A stretch of 41,019 bases of DNA, from the NCBI GenBank assembly GCA_003210015.1, contig QCNX01000005.1:1-41019 (forward strand), given 5' to 3'. This DNA comes from Pelagibacteraceae bacterium AG-426-P20. Its GTDB lineage: Bacteria; Pseudomonadota; Alphaproteobacteria; Pelagibacterales; Pelagibacteraceae. The notes under the pieces are model-generated. The model was not told the origin of the DNA. It saw nothing but the letters and a program-made list of their open reading frames with translations, and did not search any database. Of this stretch, positions 9,768-18,201 are shown in pieces (position 1 is the first letter of the stretch; each line of letters opens with the position of its first letter). Made by a program: the position numbers and the translations under genes.

Positions 9768-10730
9768 ATGAGAATAATTAAAAGTACACTAGTTGCTGGA
9801 TTAATTTCTATATTTGTGTCTTTTTCAAGTTTTGCAGAAAAAGTTAAAATAGGAGATCCAGGCTGGACGGGCGCAACAGCTATTGCAAATTTATTAGCTG
9901 CAGTTGTGACTGACAAAATGGGCGGAGAAGCAGAACTTGTTCCAGGTAACAATACTGCAATCTACGGCGCTATAGACAGAAGTAAAGGTGAAATAGAAGT
10001 TCATCCAGATATATGGTTGCCAAATCAACAAGCTTATACAAACGATTTAGTTCCAAAAGGAACTTTAAAACTAAGTAAAAAGCCTTACGAAGGAAACCAG
10101 GGTTACTGTGTTTCTCAACAGTTTGCAAAAAAAATGAACATTACTGCAATTGAAGACTTAGGCAGACCAGAAGTTGTTAAAGCAATGGATAGCGATGGCA
10201 ATGGTAAAGGTGAGTTTTGGATTGGAGCAGACGGTTGGGCATCAGCAAATGTTAACCAAGTTAAATTAAGAGACTATGGTTTGTATGATGCTGGTATTGA
10301 GCCAATAAGAGCAGCCGAAGCTGTTAAAAATGCAAGAGTTCTTGACTCAATTAAAAAAGGGGAAGGATATGCATTCTATTGTTACAAGCCTCATGCAATT
10401 TGGGGAATGGCAGACGTAGTTATGTTGGAAGAGCCAAAATTTGATCCAGCTAAATACAAAATGGTTCAACCAAAAGAAGATGCAGACTGGTATAACAAAT
10501 CTTATGTAGCTTCAAAAGATGCACTTAAACAAATTCAAATTGGTTGGGGTACATCTTTGGAAAAAAAATCACCTGCAATTGTAGAATTCTTTAAGAATTT
10601 TCAATTAACAGCTGATGATGTTTCATCGATGGCTTATGCGATTTCAGTTGAGAAAAAAGATCCAGCTGATGTAGCAAGATCTTGGATGAAAGCAAATAAA
10701 TCAACAGTTGATGGTTGGTTAGGACTTTAG
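9768..10730 (+). CDS. proX: Glycine betaine/proline-type ABC transporter substrate-binding protein
   Basis: 320 aa; signal peptide, VKIGDPGWTGATAIANLLAAVV, EVHPDIWLPNQQ, GEFWIGADGWAS, FYCYKPHAIWGMADVVMLEEP (OpuAC-type). Confidence 0.9.
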   Translation: MRIIKSTLVAGLISIFVSFSSFAEKVKIGDPGWTGATAIANLLAAVVTDKMGGEAELVPGNNTAIYGAIDRSKGEIEVHPDIWLPNQQAYTNDLVPKGTLKLSKKPYEGNQGYCVSQQFAKKMNITAIEDLGRPEVVKAMDSDGNGKGEFWIGADGWASANVNQVKLRDYGLYDAGIEPIRAAEAVKNARVLDSIKKGEGYAFYCYKPHAIWGMADVVMLEEPKFDPAKYKMVQPKEDADWYNKSYVASKDALKQIQIGWGTSLEKKSPAIVEFFKNFQLTADDVSSMAYAISVEKKDPADVARSWMKANKSTVDGWLGL

Positions 10731-10746
10731 ACTAAATCAAATTATT

Positions 10747-10776
10747 TATACTCGGCAATTAAAGTTGCCGAGTATA
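10747..10776 (+). terminator. Stem-loop between SBP and ATPase genes
   Basis: Perfect 12-bp stem TATACTCGGCAA-TTAAAG-TTGCCGAGTATA followed by TTTTTTCTT. Confidence 0.85.
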
Positions 10777-10801
10777 TTTTTTCTTACAAAAGAATTTAAA
10801 A

Positions 10802-11863
10802 ATGGATTCATCTAGTTCAGCAATTAAGATTGAAAATGTTTGGAAGGTATTTGGCAATACCTCTAAAATAGCTTTAGATGCAATTCAAATTAATAAGATC
10901 TCAAAAACAGAAGCTTTAGAAAAATATAATTCTGTAATAGGGGTTTCAGATGTTTCTTTTGACGTAAAACAAGGTGAAATATTTTGTGTGATGGGTCTTT
11001 CAGGAAGTGGAAAGTCAACTTTAGTAAGACATATTAATAGACTTTTAGAACCAACTTCAGGAAAGATCCTTATCAATAATCAAGATGTAATGACTCTTGA
11101 TAGAGAGAATTTACAAGAATTAAGAAATAAAAAAATTGGGATGGTATTTCAAAACTTTGCTCTAATGCCACATAGATCTGTAGTAGATAATATTGCTATG
11201 CCGCTTGAAATCAGAGGAATAAGTAAAAATGATAGATTAGATGCCGCAAATAAAATTTTGGATATTGTTGAGCTACAAGGGTGGGGCAACAAGTTTGCAC
11301 ATGAACTTTCAGGCGGTATGCAACAAAGAGTTGGTCTGGCAAGAGCTTTAGCTGCTGACCCAGAATTTTTATTAATGGATGAACCTTTTAGTGCATTAGA
11401 TCCACTAATTAGAAGACAACTTCAATCGGAGTTTATCAAACTTTCAAAACAAATGAAAAAGACAACTGTTTTTATTACCCACGATTTAGATGAAGCTGTG
11501 AGAGTTGGGCATAGAATTGCAATTATGAGGGATGGTAAAGTAATTCAAGTTGGAACTCCTGAAGAAATTGTAGTAAGTCCTGCAGATGAGTATGTAGCAG
11601 ATTTTGTTAAAGGAATTTCTAGATTAAAAGTTGTTCAAGCTAAATCAATAATGCAAACAGTAGAGTCTTATGAGAAAAAAAATGGAAAGTTATGGGATGA
11701 CCCCGAAAGTGTTCATGAAACTGACTTATTAAGTAAACTCATTGAAAAATCAAAATCAAAAGATAAACCGTTAATTGTCAATAATTCTAAAAATCAAGTT
11801 ATTGGAGTGATTACTCAAGCAGATCTTCTTAAAGCAGTTATTGAAGGGAGTGATGGTGAATAA
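10802..11863 (+). CDS. proV: Glycine betaine/proline ABC transporter ATP-binding protein
   Basis: 353 aa; Walker A GLSGSGKST, signature LSGGMQQRVGLARALA, Walker B FLLMDEPFSALDP, C-terminal CBS-like region. Confidence 0.93.
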   Translation: MDSSSSAIKIENVWKVFGNTSKIALDAIQINKISKTEALEKYNSVIGVSDVSFDVKQGEIFCVMGLSGSGKSTLVRHINRLLEPTSGKILINNQDVMTLDRENLQELRNKKIGMVFQNFALMPHRSVVDNIAMPLEIRGISKNDRLDAANKILDIVELQGWGNKFAHELSGGMQQRVGLARALAADPEFLLMDEPFSALDPLIRRQLQSEFIKLSKQMKKTTVFITHDLDEAVRVGHRIAIMRDGKVIQVGTPEEIVVSPADEYVADFVKGISRLKVVQAKSIMQTVESYEKKNGKLWDDPESVHETDLLSKLIEKSKSKDKPLIVNNSKNQVIGVITQADLLKAVIEGSDGE

Positions 11864-13358
11864 TCATAAAAATAATCCATCAAGATCAGAATTAATCACA
11901 GATTTTGTCAAAACAAACTCTGATTATTATATTAACCAGTTTCAAAAAATAGGTAGCAAACCTTCGTTTTCTTTTTCATTTAATCTAAATGCTGCAATTT
12001 TTGGCCCCATATGGTTTGGATTAAGAAATATTTGGAACTGGGCATTAACATTCTTAATTATTGAAACATTTGCAGTTGTTCAAATCATAAGAGGTTTATT
12101 TGGCAATATTACAGCAGAAGCGATTCAAAAAATTGAACAAGTTCAATCAACTATAGCATTTAGAAATAAACAATTAGAGGCAGCTATAACAAATAACCCA
12201 GATAAAGTGGATGTTTATAAAAGAAATATCAAATCTTTAGAAGATGCGATGCAAGGTTATATCAACGAAGTAGATAGAATCGAAGCTTCAGCTATTTGGA
12301 TTACTATTTTTGGAATTGTATTATTAATTTCCATAAAAATAATTCAAGGAGTTCTTGCAAATTCTAAACTAGAGAAAAGATATTCAGAATGGTTATCTGA
12401 TAAAACAATTAGTCCTGGTATGCAGACTAAAAATTTTATTTTAAGCACTATTTTCACTTCAGTTATTATGTTTTTTTCTGTGGTCCATTATAGTTTTCCG
12501 GGATTTATTACGATTATGAATGAATTTCCAACACATCCTGAAATCAGATTAACTTCAATAAGTTGGGTTGAAACAGTATTTAACTACGCTGTTATTAAAG
12601 GTGATGCACTATTTACAGCAATTACAATTGGTATTCGTTCTGTTTTAGATTTTCTAGAATTACTATTTGTTAAAACCCCTTGGATAGTTATTATAACCAC
12701 TATAGTAATTCTAACTGGCTTATCCGCAGGGCCTCGAGCTGCAATTTATTCTGCTGGATTTTTATGTTATATGGGTTTTTTGGGATTCTGGGTAAAAGCA
12801 ATGACCACTTTAGCTTTACTTGGCACAGCAGCAATTTTAAGTATTGCAATTGGAATACCTCTTGGAATTTTTTGTGCTAGACGTCAAAGATTTTATTCAA
12901 TGATAAGACCAATAATGGATTTTATGCAGACAATGCCAGCCTTTGTATTTATGATTCCTGTAATTGCATTTTTTGGAACTGGAAAAGTTGCTGCAGTAAT
13001 AATTACAATGATTTTTGGCGGAACTCCTGTAGTAAGATTAACAGTGCTTGGATTGAGGGGAGTGCCCGAGACAATAAGAGAAGCTGCCATTGCATATGGA
13101 GCTAGCAAATGGTATTTGCTTAGAAAAGTAGATCTACCATTAGCCACTCCCTCTATATTAGCTGGTGTAAACCAAACAGTTATGTTGAGTTTAGCTATGG
13201 TTGTAGTTGCATCATTAATTGGAGCAAAAGGTTTAGGCCAAGATGTTTTGGAAGCTTTACAATATGCCAATGTAGGTCAAGGTATTCTTGCTGGAGTAGC
13301 TATTTTATTCGTAGCATTAATTTTAGATAGGGTTGTTCAAGGTAAAAAAAGAGTTTAA
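11841..13358 (+). CDS. proW: Glycine betaine/proline ABC transporter permease with N-terminal extension
   Basis: 505 aa; BPD_transp_1-type C-terminal part (EAAIAYGASKWYLLRKVDLPLATPSILAG); true start may be ATG 11853. Confidence 0.9.
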   Translation: MKGVMVNNHKNNPSRSELITDFVKTNSDYYINQFQKIGSKPSFSFSFNLNAAIFGPIWFGLRNIWNWALTFLIIETFAVVQIIRGLFGNITAEAIQKIEQVQSTIAFRNKQLEAAITNNPDKVDVYKRNIKSLEDAMQGYINEVDRIEASAIWITIFGIVLLISIKIIQGVLANSKLEKRYSEWLSDKTISPGMQTKNFILSTIFTSVIMFFSVVHYSFPGFITIMNEFPTHPEIRLTSISWVETVFNYAVIKGDALFTAITIGIRSVLDFLELLFVKTPWIVIITTIVILTGLSAGPRAAIYSAGFLCYMGFLGFWVKAMTTLALLGTAAILSIAIGIPLGIFCARRQRFYSMIRPIMDFMQTMPAFVFMIPVIAFFGTGKVAAVIITMIFGGTPVVRLTVLGLRGVPETIREAAIAYGASKWYLLRKVDLPLATPSILAGVNQTVMLSLAMVVVASLIGAKGLGQDVLEALQYANVGQGILAGVAILFVALILDRVVQGKKRV

Positions 13359-13367
13359 TAAACTCTA

Positions 13368-13982
13368 ATGGAATTTCTTTTATTGGGTTTTTTTACAGGA
13401 TTAAGTTTGATCTTGGCAGTCGGATCTCAAAACATTTTTGTAATTGAGCAGGGTCTTAAAAAACAATATGTATTTTTAGTTTGTATCATTTGCTCTTTAT
13501 CAGACTTATTATTGATATTTCTTGGTATCCTTTTATTTCATTTTTTTCATCAGTACTTTAATTTACTCGTAGAATTAACCTTAAATATATTATTAATAAT
13601 TTTTTTAATTTATTTTGTCTTTTCAAAAATTAAATCCATAAAAGGAAATATAAGTTTTAATAGTGAAGTAAAAGATTCGTCCAAAATAGAAATATTACTT
13701 AAGACACTTGGTTTTACATATCTAAATGCACACGTATATTCTGATACTGTTTTCTTTTTAGGTAATTTTTCAAAAAACTTTTTATTAGACGAAAAGATAT
13801 ATTTTGGATTTGGTGCTTCTATAGCGTCTTTTATTTTCTTTTTTTTATTAGGTTATTTGTCTACTTATTTTTCAAAATATGCTCAAAATGATAGAGTGTG
13901 GAAATTCATAAATATTTTTATAATTGTTTTCATGTCATTTCTCACAATTTATATAATTAAAGAAACAGCTTATTTAATTTGA
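13368..13982 (+). CDS. LysE/ArgO family amino acid exporter
   Basis: 204 aa; FFTGLSLILAVGSQNIFVIEQGLKKQ, LGFTYLNAHVYSDTVFFLG. Confidence 0.85.
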   Translation: MEFLLLGFFTGLSLILAVGSQNIFVIEQGLKKQYVFLVCIICSLSDLLLIFLGILLFHFFHQYFNLLVELTLNILLIIFLIYFVFSKIKSIKGNISFNSEVKDSSKIEILLKTLGFTYLNAHVYSDTVFFLGNFSKNFLLDEKIYFGFGASIASFIFFFLLGYLSTYFSKYAQNDRVWKFINIFIIVFMSFLTIYIIKETAYLI

Positions 13983-15260
13983 AAAACCATATTTTCTTAG
14001 CCTGACATCACCTGTCCTCGCATGAGCTTCCATACCTTCATATCTTGATATTCTTGCACAAGCAGCACCAACTGATTTAGTAGACTCTTTAGTCATTCTC
14101 TGAAAACTAAGTGTTTTAATAAATTTTCCAACAAATAATCCACCTGTGTATCTTCCCGCACCTTTTGTGGGCAATATATGGTTTGTTCCAGAGCATTTAT
14201 CTCCATATGCTACAGTTGTTTCTTCACCAATAAATAATGAACCATAGTTTTTTAGTCTTTTATGAAACCATTCAAGGTTTTCTGTTTGAACCTCTAAATG
14301 CTCTGGTGCATATTCATCACTAACAGTTGCCATTTCTTCATCTGTATCACAAAGAATAACTTCACCATAATCTCTCCATGCTGCCTCAGCACTTGTTCTA
14401 GGAACTTCAGGTAATTCAGCAATTAGCTCTGGAACTCTTTTCATTACCTCTTCTGCAAGTCTTTTACTTGTTGTGTATAACCAAGCAGGAGAGTTGTAAC
14501 CATGTTCCGCTTGACCAACTAAGTCAACAGCAACCATTTCAGCATCAGCTTTATCATCTGCAATTACAGCAATTTCAGTTGGACCTGCAAATAGATCAAT
14601 ACCAACTTTTCCAAATAAAATTCTTTTTGCTTCAGCTACAAATTGATTTCCTGGTCCAACCAAAATATCTGCAGGAGGATTTTTAAATAAACCATTTGTC
14701 ATAGCAGCTATTCCCGGAACCCCACCTAGATTTAATATTACATCAGCACCACATAAGTCAGCAGTATAAACAATTGCTGGATGAGCTCCAATACCTTCTT
14801 TTGGAGGACTACAAGCAATAATATTTTTTACACCAGCTACTTTTGCAGTAGTTACACTCATGACAGCCGAAGCTATATGGGCATATCTTCCACCTGGAAT
14901 ATAACATCCCGCAGTATTAACGGGTATTAATTTTTGACCTGCAAATAATCCTGGCGAAAGTTCTACTTCAAAATCTTGACCATAATTTTTTAGTTGTGCT
15001 TCTGCAAATTTTCTCACTCTTTCATGAGAAAATTGAATATCGTCTTTTGTTTTTTGATCTAATTCTTTTTTAATTTTTTCAATTCTTTCTTTTGAAACAA
15101 CTATTTCACCATCATATTTATCAAATTTTTTAGTTAAATTAATACAAGCCTCTTCTTTAGAAGTTTCTATTTCTTTAAGAAGGTTTTTTACTATTTCTGT
15201 AGTTTTAGAGTCATCTGTAGATGAAGTCTTAGGTGATTTTTTTAGATACTGTATAGCCAT
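13974..15260 (-). CDS. Histidinol dehydrogenase superfamily; possibly HpsN-like sulfopropanediol 3-dehydrogenase
   Basis: 428 aa; AGCYIPGGRYAHIASAVMSVTTAKVAGVKNIIACSPP, DILVGPGNQFVAEAKRILFGKVGIDLFAGPTE, GQAEHG, YAPEHLEV, GTNHILPTKGAGRYTGGLFVGKFIKT. Confidence 0.9.
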   Translation of the reverse strand: MAIQYLKKSPKTSSTDDSKTTEIVKNLLKEIETSKEEACINLTKKFDKYDGEIVVSKERIEKIKKELDQKTKDDIQFSHERVRKFAEAQLKNYGQDFEVELSPGLFAGQKLIPVNTAGCYIPGGRYAHIASAVMSVTTAKVAGVKNIIACSPPKEGIGAHPAIVYTADLCGADVILNLGGVPGIAAMTNGLFKNPPADILVGPGNQFVAEAKRILFGKVGIDLFAGPTEIAVIADDKADAEMVAVDLVGQAEHGYNSPAWLYTTSKRLAEEVMKRVPELIAELPEVPRTSAEAAWRDYGEVILCDTDEEMATVSDEYAPEHLEVQTENLEWFHKRLKNYGSLFIGEETTVAYGDKCSGTNHILPTKGAGRYTGGLFVGKFIKTLSFQRMTKESTKSVGAACARISRYEGMEAHARTGDVRLRKYGFSN

Positions 15261-15348
15261 TGATTGTTTCCTTTTGATTTGTAGAGAAGTATTTAAAGTA
15301 TATGCTCTTTTTTTTCAATCAAGAATTTAAAAAAATGCTTAGTTATCA

Positions 15349-15365
15349 TTTAGAATCAATCTAAA
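15349..15365 (-). promoter_or_regulatory. Candidate operator, site B: TTTAGA-N5-TCTAAA
   Basis: TTTAGAATCAATCTAAA, about 90 bp upstream of the 13974-15260 gene start, overlapping the 3' end of the preceding gene. Confidence 0.5.
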
Positions 15366-16267
15366 GCTACTACAGCAGCTGCAATAGAAGCTAATCTTGC
15401 TTGTGCTTCATCTGATCGGCTTGTAATCACTACTGGAACTTTACCTCCAACAACAACTCCAGCAGCACAAGCACCTGAAAAATAGATCAACATTTTTACT
15501 AAACCATTTCCTGTTTCGACACTTGGAACTAACAATACATCAGCCATACCAGCAACATCATTTTTTATACCTTTTATTGCTGCTGATTTTTTTGAAATAC
15601 TATTGTCGAAAGCAAGAGGACCAAATACATCTGCATCCAAATTTTCTTTTTTAGCAAGCTTTGTTAGTTCTTCAGCGTCTTTTGAACTTGGAACACTGTC
15701 TAAAACTTCCTCAGTTGCTGAAAGTATTGCAACTTTTGGTCTCTCAATACCAATTCTGTGTGAAAAATTGATAACATTTTTTAAAATATGCATCTTTGTC
15801 TTAATGTTTGGCAAAACATTTAATGCACCATCAGTTATAATTAGGGGTTTATCCTCTTGCCCAATTGTCATGTGCCAAATATGACTTAGTCTGGTTTTTC
15901 CTAGTAAATCATATTCTCTTTTTAAAACCTCTTTCATTAGAACATCAGTATGTATGTGACCTTTAATAATGATTCTAATTTTTTTCTCACTAGCAAGTTT
16001 AGCTGCTATTGCAGCTGTGTTATTTTCTATGGGTTCATGAATAATTTCAAAACCAGATATATCCCATTTCAAATCTTCAGCACATTTAAATATTTCTTTT
16101 TTATCACCAATAAAAATGGGCTCTATAAGATTTTCATTTACCGCATCTTGAACTGATAACATTGGAAGAGGTTTTCCAGCATTAACCACTGCTGCTTTTA
16201 CTCCTTTTTTTTTATGAGCAAAATCTAATAGATTATTTGGACAGATGATTTCTTTGTTTGATAACAT
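15356..16267 (-). CDS. Phosphate acetyl/butyryltransferase family protein (Pta/Ptb-like)
   Basis: 303 aa; KGHIHTDVLMKEVL, LSHIWHM, ITDGALNVLPNIKTKMHILKNV, DVLLVPSVETGNGLVKMLIYFSGACAAGVVVGGKVPVVITSRSD. Confidence 0.88.
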   Translation of the reverse strand: MLSNKEIICPNNLLDFAHKKKGVKAAVVNAGKPLPMLSVQDAVNENLIEPIFIGDKKEIFKCAEDLKWDISGFEIIHEPIENNTAAIAAKLASEKKIRIIIKGHIHTDVLMKEVLKREYDLLGKTRLSHIWHMTIGQEDKPLIITDGALNVLPNIKTKMHILKNVINFSHRIGIERPKVAILSATEEVLDSVPSSKDAEELTKLAKKENLDADVFGPLAFDNSISKKSAAIKGIKNDVAGMADVLLVPSVETGNGLVKMLIYFSGACAAGVVVGGKVPVVITSRSDEAQARLASIAAAVVALD

Positions 16268-16297
16268 TTTATTATGGATAATTTTTTAATTAAATAA

Positions 16298-16310
16298 TAC
16301 TATTATAGTA
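16298..16310. promoter_or_regulatory. 13-bp perfect palindrome in divergent intergenic region
   Basis: TACTAT-T-ATAGTA between the start at 16267 (-) and the start at 16342 (+). Confidence 0.3.
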
Positions 16311-16341
16311 AAGTTTCAAATATTTATATTAAATTTATTAA

Positions 16342-17133
16342 ATGCGTTCTTATTTAAACAAAAATTATCAAAATTTAGAAGAAATAGCTAATAATCAAAA
16401 AAACAAGTATTTAGAAAACACACCCTTCCCACATATTGAATTTCAAGATTTTTTTTGTGATGAATTAATGAATGAAATTATAAATGAATTTCCAAATAAT
16501 TTAGATATTTTAGGAATAAAACATGAAAATGAAGTTGAAAAAAAATTTGCTTTACCTGTATATGATAAGTTATCAGAAAGCGCAAAATATTTGATTAACC
16601 AGCTTAATTCTTTTGAATTTGTTAATTTTTTAAACAAAATAACAGGAATTAAAGAAGCACTTATTCCAGACCCGTATTTAGAAGGTGGAGGCTATCATGA
16701 ATTAAAACAAAATGGTTTTCTGAATATTCATAGTGATTTTAATATTCATTTAAAAACCAAACTTGATCGTAGAGTTAATGTTTTAATATATCTAAATAAA
16801 GATTGGGAAGAAAATTTTGGTGGCTCTTTAGAACTATGGGACAAGGAAATGAAAAAATGTGAAAAAAAAATTACACCTACTTTTAATAAAGTTGTTATAT
16901 TTAATACAAATGATTTTTCATATCATGGTAATCCAAAAAAAATTAGTCACCCACAAAAAGTAAGTCGAAAGTCAATAGCGTTATACTATTATTCTTATGG
17001 AAGACCGAGTACTGATCTAAAAAATGATATTTCTCATAATACGGTTTTTATGAAAAGACCTAATACAAAAGATAAAGCTTCAAATCAATTTAAGAAACTT
17101 TTTGGTAAGTTTTATTATAAATCAAGATCGTAA
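16342..17133 (+). CDS. 2-oxoglutarate/Fe(II)-dependent oxygenase (prolyl 4-hydroxylase-like)
   Basis: 263 aa; NIHSDFNIH (HxD), RRVNVLIYLNKDWEENFGGSLELWD, FNTNDFSYHGNP (distal His), RKSIALYYYS. Confidence 0.85.
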   Translation: MRSYLNKNYQNLEEIANNQKNKYLENTPFPHIEFQDFFCDELMNEIINEFPNNLDILGIKHENEVEKKFALPVYDKLSESAKYLINQLNSFEFVNFLNKITGIKEALIPDPYLEGGGYHELKQNGFLNIHSDFNIHLKTKLDRRVNVLIYLNKDWEENFGGSLELWDKEMKKCEKKITPTFNKVVIFNTNDFSYHGNPKKISHPQKVSRKSIALYYYSYGRPSTDLKNDISHNTVFMKRPNTKDKASNQFKKLFGKFYYKSRS

Positions 17134-17181
17134 ACTTTTGTAATTCCTCAGATAGTCAAATATAATAAATAAAATTAGGAT

Positions 17182-18201
17182 TTAAGAATTTAAAATTTCT
17201 AAATCTTTTTTAATTATTTTAGGAATATTAATTTCTTTTTTGGAATTCTCTTTAAACCTTTTAAATTTATTTTGGCCAGGATACATTATTTCTTTTACAC
17301 CAGATATTTTAGGTAATCTTTTTATAATCTTTATATTTTCTTTAATTCTTTGGTTATAATTTTTTTGAAATAAATTAGCTTTAAAGGTGATAAATAAATG
17401 ACCAATATTTTGTGGTCCAGAAAAATCATTAAATGGATCTTTTACTTTACCAGCATGGTTACCACCGGTTAATACACCGCTTAAAATATCAACCATCCAA
17501 GCCAATCCTGATCCTCTAAAACCAGCTATTGGTAATTGAACACCCTCAAGTGCTTTTTTAGCGTCTGTTGTTGGGTTACCAAATTTGTCTAATGCGACAC
17601 CTTCAGGTATCTTTTTATTATTTCTTGCTGCTACTCTAATTTTTCCTCTGTTTATCATAGAAATTGATGTATCTAGAATAAAAGGAACCTTTGACCCTGT
17701 CGGAGCTCCAAAACAAATTGGATTTGTTCCAAATAAACTTTTTAATGCACCATGAGGAGCTACAGCAGGAGGGGCATTTGTATAAATCATTGTTATCAAA
17801 TTTTTTTTGACTGCTTGTTCTGCATAGTAACCTGAAAGGCCATAGTGACCACTATTTTTCACAGCAACCATTCCAATCCCAGTTTTTTTTGCATTATGAA
17901 TTGCTGTTTTTATTGCGATGTCAGCAGCAACAAACCCTATACTATTGTTTGCATCGATATGGGAAATAGACTGCGAAATTTTTTTGATTTTAATTTTTGG
18001 TTTAGGGTTAATAACTTTTTTACTAATTCGATCACAATACATTTTTAATCGAGATAAACCATGTCCATAAGCCCCCACTAATTCAGCATTGATTAAAGCA
18101 TTAGTAGAAATCAAAGCATGATTATTATTTAAACCAAACTTTTTAAAAATATTAATAATTTCTTTTTTAAGAATATTTGTTTTCAATTTAACCTTTTCCA
18201 C
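17182..18201 (-). CDS. Malate/L-lactate dehydrogenase (Ldh) family oxidoreductase; possible sulfolactate dehydrogenase
   Basis: 339 aa; HGLSRLKMYCDRI, KNSGHYGLSGYYAEQA, TNAPPAVAPHGALKSLFGTNPICFGAP, LPIAGFRGSGLAWMVDILSGVLTGG; overlaps tauC-like gene by 14 bp. Confidence 0.88.
   Translation of the reverse strand: MEKVKLKTNILKKEIINIFKKFGLNNNHALISTNALINAELVGAYGHGLSRLKMYCDRISKKVINPKPKIKIKKISQSISHIDANNSIGFVAADIAIKTAIHNAKKTGIGMVAVKNSGHYGLSGYYAEQAVKKNLITMIYTNAPPAVAPHGALKSLFGTNPICFGAPTGSKVPFILDTSISMINRGKIRVAARNNKKIPEGVALDKFGNPTTDAKKALEGVQLPIAGFRGSGLAWMVDILSGVLTGGNHAGKVKDPFNDFSGPQNIGHLFITFKANLFQKNYNQRIKENIKIIKRLPKISGVKEIMYPGQNKFKRFKENSKKEINIPKIIKKDLEILNS

Noticed and set aside
10727-10743. TTTAGACTAAATCAAAT overlapping the proX stop as a fourth operator site
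   Set aside because: Only the left half matches; position at a gene end is not sensible.
12680-13270. ORFs 12680-12880 (+) and 12893-13270 (-) within proW
   Set aside because: Overlap the permease; no independent coding evidence.
14468-14686. Gln/Leu-rich ORF antisense to the HDH-like gene
   Set aside because: Compositional artefact of antisense frame.
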